This document shows, piece after piece, positions 45,807-51,865 of a DNA stretch of 64,000 nucleotides. Below the pieces are notes generated by a model. It did no database searches. It saw nothing but the letters and a program-made list of their open reading frames with translations, and was not told where the DNA came from. Position 1 is the stretch's first letter; each line of letters opens with the position of its first letter. Source of the DNA: Streptomyces taklimakanensis (GTDB taxonomy: Bacteria; Actinomycetota; Actinomycetes; Streptomycetales; Streptomycetaceae); assembly GCF_009709575.1 (NCBI RefSeq), contig NZ_WIXO01000001.1, positions 3,536,001-3,600,000 on the forward strand. Direction: 5' to 3'. The position numbers were made by a program, and so were the translations under genes.

Positions 45807-46730
45807 TTGAGACTTCGAACGAGGGGGACCCGCCGGGCGGGCGTGGTGGTGGCGACGGCCGGTGCCGTACTCGCCGCGGGGCCGTTGGCGGCACCCGCGC
45901 AGGCGGCCGGAGGGCCGTCCGGGACGGTCGCCAAGGGCGCGTTCCTGTTGGACGGCGGCACGGGCAGGGCCCTGTGGGGCAAGGGCGCCGACACCCGGCG
46001 CGAGACCGCCAGCACCACCAAGATCATGACCGCGGCGGTCGTCGTCACCACCAAGGGCGTCGACCTGAACCGCAAGGTCACGATCAAGAAGGCCTACCGC
46101 GACCACGTCGCCAAGTACGGCGCCAGCACCGCGGACCTGAAGACGGGCGACAAGCTCACCGTGCGGCAGCTGCTGTACGGGTTGATGCTCCCCTCCGGCT
46201 GCGACGCGGCCCACTCGTTGGCGGACACCTTCGGCAGCGGCGACACGACGGCCGCCCGCACCAAGTCGTTCATCGCCAAGATGAACAAGAAGGCCGCCGA
46301 CCTGGGGATGAAGAACACGAGGTTCGACTCCTTCGACGGCATCTCCACGACGGGCAGGAACCACTCGACCCCGCGCGACATGGCGAAGCTGGCGCGGCAC
46401 GCGCTGGCGAACCCCACGCTCGCGACGGTGGTCAAGTCCACCAAGACCGTCCAGAAGGCCACCAACGGACGTACGTACACCTGGTACAACACCAACAAGC
46501 TGCTCGGCGCGTACAAGGGCGTGATCGGCGTCAAGACCGGCACGGGCACCAAGGCCGGCCCCTGTCTGGTCTTCGCGGCCAGGCGTGACGGGCGCACGGT
46601 CGTCGGCGTCGTCCTGGGAAGCTCCGACCGCTACCGGGACGCGACGAGGATGCTCGACTGGGCCTTCAAGCAGAAGACGGCCACCAGGCCGGCCCTGCGT
46701 GTGCTCCCGCCGGGGGCACAGCGGGACTGA
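45807..46730 (+). CDS. Serine DD-peptidase/transpeptidase, K15-type (S11 family)
   Basis: The 307-residue exported protein has a signal peptide (MRLRTRGTRRAGVVVATAGA, with cleavage after AQA at about 33). Active-site motifs are Ser69-Thr-Thr-Lys72, Ser130-Gly-Cys132 and Lys243-Thr-Gly245. The second motif is SGC rather than the usual SxN, as in the Streptomyces K15 DD-transpeptidase, which it resembles along its length (QLLYGLMLPSGCDAA, MKNTRFDSFDGI). It should act on peptidoglycan stem peptides and bind beta-lactams. TTG 45807 is taken as start, with GACGGAG 6 bases upstream. Confidence 0.88.
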   Translation: MRLRTRGTRRAGVVVATAGAVLAAGPLAAPAQAAGGPSGTVAKGAFLLDGGTGRALWGKGADTRRETASTTKIMTAAVVVTTKGVDLNRKVTIKKAYRDHVAKYGASTADLKTGDKLTVRQLLYGLMLPSGCDAAHSLADTFGSGDTTAARTKSFIAKMNKKAADLGMKNTRFDSFDGISTTGRNHSTPRDMAKLARHALANPTLATVVKSTKTVQKATNGRTYTWYNTNKLLGAYKGVIGVKTGTGTKAGPCLVFAARRDGRTVVGVVLGSSDRYRDATRMLDWAFKQKTATRPALRVLPPGAQRD

Positions 46731-46754
46731 CCCCGCTCCCGCGCCACCCCTCCC

Positions 46755-46802
46755 GCCGCCCCGGGGCCTCGCCGCCCCGGGGCCTCGCCGCCCCGGGGTC
46801 GG
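46755..46802 (+). repeat. 16-base tandem repeats after the DD-peptidase
   Basis: The unit GCCGCCCCGGGGCCTC occurs at 46755-46770 and 46771-46786, with a partly diverged third copy at 46787-46802. Each contains the palindrome CCCCGGGG. They can form alternative hairpins and probably end the DD-peptidase transcript. Confidence 0.7.
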
Positions 46803-46893
46803 TCGCCTCCCGCCTCATTCGCCCGGCGCTGCTTCGACCCCCAACTCCTACGGGCCGGAAGTGGGGCAGTCGGCCGGAATCCGGCCGGGGTAG

Positions 46894-47574
46894 AAGGGCT
46901 TCGCCGACCTCACCATCACCACCGACGAGGGCGCCGCGGCGCTGATCTCCGCCACGACTCACCCGTTCTGGGCGGAGTCCGAGCAGGAGTGGATGGAGGC
47001 CGGCGACCTCAAGCCGGGGATGACCCTCCCTCCGGACGGCGACACCGTCACGCTCACCGGCATCCGCCACTTCGAAAAGCGCCGGCGCACCCACGACCTC
47101 ACAGTCAGCGACATCCACACGTACTATGTGCTGGCGGGACAGACTCCGGTCCTTGTGCACAACTGCAATACGTCGTATCAATTGTCGCTTGATACGCGAG
47201 CCGCAGTCGGTAGTGGAAATACACAGGCTTACCAGATTGCACACACTGGGGCGACCGAATACCGTGCCGTCGGTGGCGGAGAGAGGGTCTGGGCCGACGG
47301 TTTCGATCGAAACACCGGAGAACTTCTCGATGCCAAATTCATCGAGAAGCCTGGCCGCAGTCCGTTCATTCCGGGATCAGGTATCCCCGGTTTCATTCGA
47401 AGCAAGATCGCGGCCAAGACTGACGATGAGTTCAGGAGATATGCTGCCGTGATCAATGATCCCTCCAACCCTCTGACGGGACTGCGGGTGATCACCAACC
47501 ATTCAGGCGCGGTGCCATACTTCCAAGGATTGATGCAGCAGCATGGCATCCCTGGGTCTGTGGTCGTGAGATAG
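46894..47574 (+). CDS. Truncated polymorphic-toxin tip: pretoxin-HINT end plus nuclease-fold toxin
   Basis: The frame is open from 46894, after an in-frame TAG at 46891. The first part (ISATTHPFWAESEQEWMEAG to HDLTVSDIHTYYVLAGQTPV and then LVHN at 47152-47163) is the second half of a pretoxin HINT domain, normally fused to a large secreted RHS-type carrier that is missing here. After VHN the DNA becomes visibly AT-richer and encodes about 137 residues. VWADGFDRNTGELLDAKF is a PD-(D/E)xK-like core (Asp102, Asp113, Lys115 counted from ATG 46993), suggesting a restriction-endonuclease-fold toxin. ATG 46993 is the only obvious start but has no strong ribosome site. It is probably a displaced or silent cassette. 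Confidence 0.75.
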   Translation, partial: KGFADLTITTDEGAAALISATTHPFWAESEQEWMEAGDLKPGMTLPPDGDTVTLTGIRHFEKRRRTHDLTVSDIHTYYVLAGQTPVLVHNCNTSYQLSLDTRAAVGSGNTQAYQIAHTGATEYRAVGGGERVWADGFDRNTGELLDAKFIEKPGRSPFIPGSGIPGFIRSKIAAKTDDEFRRYAAVINDPSNPLTGLRVITNHSGAVPYFQGLMQQHGIPGSVVVR

Positions 47575-47584
47575 GAGCAGGTCA

Positions 47585-47953
47585 GTGACGTACCTCGCCG
47601 TCTTTGAGAGCGATACGTGGCGTTTGGAGCGAGATGCTCTGGCGCGAGCCCTTGCCAGCGACTGGCCGCAGGCTCAGATGAAGCTGGCTTCCCCGGGAGC
47701 TGCGGGGTCCGAGGTTCGCGATGTGGAATGGACCTACCGCTCTGAGCTGGGCGAGCTGGAGGGATACGCGCACGCGGATGGTCAGGGAATCTACCTGGAA
47801 GGGCCCATTGAGGTCGTGGCCGACTTTGTGGTCTGGTATCGCGGACTCGTGCCCGCTGAAGAGCAAATCGTCTTCTGCGATGACTCGTACAGCTTCGACG
47901 GGGTGGTTCCATCGAACGCATCAAGAGGAGACATTGTGGCGCTTGCGGAGTAA
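47585..47953 (+). CDS. Candidate immunity protein for toxin tip 1
   Basis: The 122-residue acidic, soluble protein starts at GTG 47585. The toxin stop codon TAG is part of its TAGGAG ribosome site (47572-47577). Tight coupling, small size, acidic composition and AT-richer DNA than the surroundings fit an immunity partner of the preceding nuclease-like toxin. No known immunity family is recognised. The motifs VWYRGLVPAEEQIVFCDDSY and YLEGPIEVVADF might help in a profile search. Confidence 0.65.
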   Translation: MTYLAVFESDTWRLERDALARALASDWPQAQMKLASPGAAGSEVRDVEWTYRSELGELEGYAHADGQGIYLEGPIEVVADFVVWYRGLVPAEEQIVFCDDSYSFDGVVPSNASRGDIVALAE

Positions 47954-47984
47954 GGGGCTCTGCTTCGTGGAGTGAGGTAAGAGT

Positions 47985-48025
47985 CCGAGAGGCCCTGCTG
48001 GGGGAAATCCAGCAGGGCCTCTCGG
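47985..48025. terminator. Bidirectional terminator between the immunity and integrase genes
   Basis: A 17-base-pair stem (47985-48001 with 48009-48025) lies between the plus-strand immunity gene and the minus-strand integrase. It is a strong structure that serves both. Confidence 0.8.
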
Positions 48026-48029
48026 GCGT

Positions 48030-48052
48030 CTGACGGCAACGCTGACGGCAAC
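48030..48052. repeat. 23-base direct repeat, left copy (att-like)
   Basis: The sequence is two TGACGGCAAC blocks in tandem (CTGACGGCAACG, then CTGACGGCAAC). It is repeated exactly at 49739-49761, bracketing the integrase and hicBA. The adjoining bases 48042-48064 recur almost exactly at 50797-50818. Confidence 0.7.
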
Positions 48053-48053
48053 G

Positions 48054-49325
48054 TCAGCGGACGATGGCTGCGGCGGGTGGGTCGTCGTGGTCGCCGTCGG
48101 TCGGGCTGAGGGCATTGCCGAGGGTGTCGATGGCCTGGCGTTGGAGGCGGGGGCGGACGTGGGCGTAGACGGTGGCGGTGACGCCGATGTGGGCGTGGCC
48201 GAGGAGTTCCTTGATGACGACGAGTTCGACGCCTTGCTCCAGGAGGAGCGTCGCGGCGGTGTGGCGGAGATCGTGGAACCGGATGCGGCGGAGGCCCGCG
48301 TGGTGGAGGAGGGTGGTGAAGGCGCGGGTGAGGTTGGTGGGGTCGATGGGTCGGCCGGTGGGCGTGGTGAATACGTAGCCGCCCTCCTGCCACTTGTCCC
48401 CGACAGCCGCCCGTTCCTGTTCCTGGCGCAGCCGATGTTCCTGCAGCGACCGTATGCAGGCGGTGGGGAGGGTGATGCGGCGTTCGGAGCTGGTGGTCTT
48501 CGTCGGCAGGGTGGCGAGCCCTCGGCTGCTGGTGCGCTGGAGGGGCCGACGGACACTGGCGGTGCCGCCGTTCAGGTCGAGGTCGGTCCAGTGGAGGCCG
48601 AGCATTTCGCCCTTGCGGAGCCCGGTGTGGAGTGCCAGGTCGAAGAGGGCGTGGAGACGGTGGTCTTCGGCGGCTTGGAGGAGTTGTCGGGCCTCGGCGG
48701 CCGTGAGCGGCTCGGTGCGCTTGGGACGGGGTGTGCCGGCGGGGACGTTCCGGGCGACATTGCGGGGGAGTTCGTCCTCGCGGACGGCGTGCTGGAGCGC
48801 GGACTTCAAGACGGAGTGGACGTAGCTGACGGTCAAGGGTGAGAGCCGTTTGCCGCAGCAGACCTCGGCCGAGCAGCAGAGGCCCTGGGTGTCCAGTTCG
48901 CGTGTGCAGCACTGGCACTGGGTGCGGAGCTGGTCGAGGAGGGCGCGGACGTCCTTGGTGGTGAGCCTGCCGAGCTTCTTCCTGCCCAGGATGGGGGTGA
49001 TGTAGAGGCGGGCGGTGGTGCGGTAGCGGGTGTGGGTGGTCTCGCGGAGCTGGTGGACGGCGATGTTGTCGAGCCAGTGCCGCAGGTACACCTCGACGGT
49101 GCAGTCGGCGGCCGGGGCGGGCAGCCCGCGGTTGCTGGCGGCCATACGCTCGGTCAGCTTGTCCACGGCCTCCTTCCACGTGGTGCCGTAGACGCGGGTG
49201 CGCTTGCGGGTGCCGCTGGTGGTGAGGATGTAGCCAGCGGCTTCCCAGCGTCCGTCCTTGCGCGGGCGTGCCAGACTGGCGGCATGACGACTGACGCACT
49301 GCACCTGACCGCCGCGATCACCCAC
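48054..49325 (-). CDS. int: Tyrosine recombinase (phage/ICE-type integrase)
   Basis: The 423-residue reading frame from GTG 49325 has an N-terminal arm-binding domain (RKDGRWEAAGYILTTSGTRK), a SAM-like core-binding domain with the Cys-rich insert typical of Streptomyces integrases (137-157), and a catalytic domain. Catalytic residues are Arg237, Lys276, His351-x-x-Arg354, a His in GHAHI (377-379) and Tyr387. All are present, so it could be active. The first 20 residues overlap the opposite-strand start of hicB and do not look like an integrase N-terminus, so the natural 5' end may have been replaced. Its end lies beside att-like repeats. Confidence 0.88.
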   Translation of the reverse strand: MGDRGGQVQCVSRHAASLARPRKDGRWEAAGYILTTSGTRKRTRVYGTTWKEAVDKLTERMAASNRGLPAPAADCTVEVYLRHWLDNIAVHQLRETTHTRYRTTARLYITPILGRKKLGRLTTKDVRALLDQLRTQCQCCTRELDTQGLCCSAEVCCGKRLSPLTVSYVHSVLKSALQHAVREDELPRNVARNVPAGTPRPKRTEPLTAAEARQLLQAAEDHRLHALFDLALHTGLRKGEMLGLHWTDLDLNGGTASVRRPLQRTSSRGLATLPTKTTSSERRITLPTACIRSLQEHRLRQEQERAAVGDKWQEGGYVFTTPTGRPIDPTNLTRAFTTLLHHAGLRRIRFHDLRHTAATLLLEQGVELVVIKELLGHAHIGVTATVYAHVRPRLQRQAIDTLGNALSPTDGDHDDPPAAAIVR

Positions 49326-49502
49326 GAAGGCGAGTGGTACGTGGCGCGCTGCCTCCAGGTCGAGGTCACCTCGCAGGGAGAGACCATCGAAGAGTCTCTG
49401 GAGAACCTCCGCGAAGCGCTGGAGCTCTACTTCGAGGATGCTCCTGCCCCGGAAGTCACCGACGTGATCACCGCTCCTGTTGAAGTGCGACGCGCCGCAT
49501 GA
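49284..49502 (+). CDS. hicB: HicB-type antitoxin
   Basis: The 72-residue protein starts at ATG 49284. LTAAITHEGEWYVARCLQVE, then VTSQGETIEESLENLREALE, is the HicB partial RNase-H fold that binds and blocks HicA. There is no extra DNA-binding domain. The gene order is hicB before hicA, with an ATGA overlap, the reverse of many pairs. The start is weakly supported by ribosome-site sequence. It overlaps the 5' end of the integrase frame on the other strand by 42 bases. Confidence 0.85.
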   Translation: MTTDALHLTAAITHEGEWYVARCLQVEVTSQGETIEESLENLREALELYFEDAPAPEVTDVITAPVEVRRAA

Positions 49503-49723
49503 GCCCCGCCGTCCCCACGGACCTTTCCGGAGCGGCAGTGGTCAAAGCCCTGGAGCGGGGCGGGTTCGAGCACATCTCCACCCGCGGAAGCCATGCCAAG
49601 TACCGCAGCGGCGAGCGGACCGTCATCGTCCCGCTCCATCGCAGCCTTGCACCTGGCACCCTCCGCTCCATCCTCCGTCAGGCCGACTGGACCGTGGAGG
49701 ACTTTGAGGAGCACCTGAAGTAG
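49499..49723 (+). CDS. hicA: HicA-type mRNA interferase toxin
   Basis: The 74-residue protein has the double-stranded-RNA-binding-like HicA fold: SGAAVVKALERGGFEHISTR, then GSHAKYRSGERTVIVPLHRS and LAPGTLRSILRQADWTVEDF. The catalytic His is His32 in GSHAKY. It cleaves mRNA when free of HicB. It is coupled to hicB (4-base overlap). The pair may stabilise the small integrase element. Confidence 0.9.
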   Translation: MSPAVPTDLSGAAVVKALERGGFEHISTRGSHAKYRSGERTVIVPLHRSLAPGTLRSILRQADWTVEDFEEHLK

Positions 49724-49738
49724 CGCCGCCTCTCGGTT

Positions 49739-49761
49739 CTGACGGCAACGCTGACGGCAAC
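49739..49761. repeat. 23-base direct repeat, right copy (att-like)
   Basis: An exact copy of 48030-48052, lying 15 bases after the hicA stop. The two copies bracket a segment of about 1.7 kb with int and hicBA. Confidence 0.7.
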
Positions 49762-49837
49762 CGGACCCGCCAACGGCGGACGCCGGCGGACCTCCACGGA
49801 TCTACAGACCGGCGCTGACCTGCGAAAATGCGGGTGA

Positions 49838-50224
49838 GAAGGGTCCGTCCAGCATACGTACTATGTGCCGGCGGGCGAGACTCCGGTACTCGTTCACAAT
49901 GCAACGCCGGGCCAGAAGTGCGATCTGACGCTGGGTGCTGGTCCGAATGCCCGCGAGGGAGTAGGGCTGGAGAACGGCGACATTGAGGCAGATGGCGTTC
50001 GAGATCTGGTCAACGAATCCGGAAATAAGTACGGCTGCCACACTTGCGATGCCACGACCCCGGGCACCAAGGACGGGGACTGGATTCCAGATCACCAGCC
50101 GCCGTCTAGTCTCGTCGCTCCAGGGTCTCCTCAGACGGCGTATCCTCACTGTCTGCCCTGCGCTAGACGGCAGGGTGGAGTTGTCTCACAACTTTCACAG
50201 GGAAAGAGTAAGAAGGAATGGTAG
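49838..50224 (+). CDS. Second truncated toxin tip: HINT junction plus zinc-knuckle nuclease-like toxin
   Basis: The frame opens at 49838 after an in-frame TGA and reads EGSVQHTYYVPAGETPVLVH, then N: only the last 20 residues of a pretoxin HINT. The remaining 107 residues contain Cys58-x2-Cys61, DWIPDHQPPS (Asp76, His77) and Cys96-x2-Cys99, counted from GTG 49865. This paired zinc-ligand plus DH arrangement suggests an HNH/treble-clef-type nuclease toxin. There is no ribosome site and the only early start, GTG 49865, is internal to the HINT, so it looks silent. The immunity gene overlaps its end. Confidence 0.7.
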   Translation, partial: EGSVQHTYYVPAGETPVLVHNATPGQKCDLTLGAGPNAREGVGLENGDIEADGVRDLVNESGNKYGCHTCDATTPGTKDGDWIPDHQPPSSLVAPGSPQTAYPHCLPCARRQGGVVSQLSQGKSKKEW

Positions 50225-50616
50225 CTAATAGCCCTGTGGTTGCATTCCTGGCGAAAATCGAGCACGGCTGCCTGATCCTGCAGGACGTGGGAAGTGACGA
50301 CGACGTCAGCGACTGGGACCCGGCGTCGAGCAGCTGGTATCGAGAGGGCAGTTCACTCATCTTCGGTGTTCAGGCCAGTGTCGACGGTCCTGTCGAATGC
50401 GAGATATGGAAGTCGGCTCCGCCTGTGGTGCTTCCTGCGAACCTCTTTGAGGTGTCGCTCCCGTGTCCGTCCGGGTGGCTCGTATTGCACGATCCGAACG
50501 AATACACCCGAATGCAATTCACGGGATTCCGCGGCTCTGTGATCTGTTCGGTAATGGTGGATGATCTGCAATTTCCGTCAAAGGTTCAGATCTTGCTGAG
50601 AGGTGAAGGCAAGTAG
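50218..50616 (+). CDS. Candidate immunity protein for toxin tip 2
   Basis: The 132-residue protein starts at ATG 50218, inside the last codons of the toxin frame (7-base overlap), behind AAGGA. It is acidic, soluble and encoded by AT-richer DNA than the genome around it. No known family is recognised. Segments such as VAFLAKIEHGCLILQDVGSD and GWLVLHDPNEYTRMQFTGFR have no obvious relatives that I recall. Position and coupling support an immunity role. Confidence 0.65.
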   Translation: MVANSPVVAFLAKIEHGCLILQDVGSDDDVSDWDPASSSWYREGSSLIFGVQASVDGPVECEIWKSAPPVVLPANLFEVSLPCPSGWLVLHDPNEYTRMQFTGFRGSVICSVMVDDLQFPSKVQILLRGEGK

Positions 50617-50938
50617 CTTCTTGACGTTCGCAGGAACGGGCGAGGCTCTATTCGAGGGTCTCGCCCGTTCCTCGCATGCGGCGTGAGGGCGTCGTTCCGC
50701 TGGGGATGTCGACCTTCCCGCGTCATTTCGAACTGTAAAGGCGAAGCCCCGTCAGGTGCGTCCTGACGGGGCTTCTGCGTGGGGTGACGGCAGTAGTTGA
50801 CGGCAACGTCAGCGGACGACGGCTGCCGTGGGTGGGGCGTCGAGGGCGTGGCCGGGGGTTCCGGTTCAGGCGCGCCGCGGTGGCGGGTCGCCCCGGGGCG
50901 CGGGAGTGGGCGCGTGCGCGACCTGTGGGGGCGTTCCG
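50617..50938. other. Gap with terminator and remnant of a second integrase end
   Basis: A 14-base-pair hairpin lies at 50743-50756/50762-50775 (loop TGCGT). At 50797-50820 the sequence repeats the end of int plus flank. Read on the minus strand, 50812-50847 gives HALDAPPTAAVVR and a stop, very like the NALSPTDGDHDDPPAAAIVR end of int. It looks like the 3' stump of another integrase. Confidence 0.6.
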
Positions 50939-51811
50939 TCAGTCGCCCGCGACCGAGGCCGCCGCCTGGTCCCGGCCGCGCTGGACGATGCGGGCGAAGG
51001 CGTGGTCCGCCGCGTCGCGTCCGGCCTGGCGGGCGGCGGTGTCGGCGGAGGTCACGTCCTTGCCGCTGGTGTGGCCGGAGATCGTGAAGTAGGCGTAGCG
51101 GCCCAGGGCGTTGGCCGAGGTGTGGCACGTCACACCGCGGCAGAAGGTGGGGACGCCCGCGCCCGGCAGCGAGGCGATGTTCGGCTCGGCCTGCTCCTTG
51201 GCGCCGGCCGCCGCCCGCGCACTGTCGAAGACCGCGACGCCGACGGTGGCGGCGACCCCGCCGCGCCGGTACGTCACCCGGATCAGCTCCCGGCAGCCGT
51301 TGTTCGTCAGCACCGCGCCGAGCGCGCCCTGGGTGCCGGCGGCACAGTTGCCGGTGGAGTGGGTGGCGCCCTTGGCGTACTCACGGCCGCCGGTCGTCAT
51401 CGAGTCGCCGGGGAAGAGGGTGGCGGCGTCGAGCGGCGCGGTGTCCCGCTTCGGGTCGGAGAGGATCTCGCGCGGGTCCGGCGGCGGGGGAGGCGGCGGC
51501 GCGGAGGAGAAGGTCGGCTCCGGCTGCTCGGGGTCGGGCGGCGCGGTCTCGACGGCCGAGGACGACGCCGCCGACGGCCGGTCGGACGTCTCGCTGTCGG
51601 AGCCGCTCTCGCTGACGACGGCCGTGGCGACGATCGCGGCCACCACGGCGGTGGCCAGTGCTCCGCCGCCGATCACCAGCAGGCGGCGGCGCCGGGCGCG
51701 CCTGCGCTCGCTCCGCTCGGCGAGCGCGGCCCAGTCCGGCGTGGACGGCGGTCCCTGCGGTCCGGTCGGTCCCCCCGGGCCCCGGCCCGGTCCCCCCTGC
51801 CCAAAGCTCAT
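50939..51811 (-). CDS. Membrane-anchored protein, extracellular C-terminal domain
   Basis: The 290-residue protein starts at ATG 51811. A Gly/Pro-rich cytoplasmic N-terminus and an Arg cluster precede one membrane segment (LLVIGGGALATAVVAAIVAT, about 44-64). A Ser/Pro-rich linker and an external domain of about 150 residues with four Cys (NCAAGTQGALGAVLTNNGCR, TFCRGVTCHTS) follow. The topology is that of a type II surface protein. The family is unknown to me, though similar proteins are frequent in Streptomyces. It is divergent from the ABC-F gene. Confidence 0.75.
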   Translation of the reverse strand: MSFGQGGPGRGPGGPTGPQGPPSTPDWAALAERSERRRARRRRLLVIGGGALATAVVAAIVATAVVSESGSDSETSDRPSAASSSAVETAPPDPEQPEPTFSSAPPPPPPPDPREILSDPKRDTAPLDAATLFPGDSMTTGGREYAKGATHSTGNCAAGTQGALGAVLTNNGCRELIRVTYRRGGVAATVGVAVFDSARAAAGAKEQAEPNIASLPGAGVPTFCRGVTCHTSANALGRYAYFTISGHTSGKDVTSADTAARQAGRDAADHAFARIVQRGRDQAAASVAGD

Positions 51812-51865
51812 GGGCGCATCATATTCGGTTGCCCCGACCCCCCTGCCCCGGTCAGAGTCGGGTGC

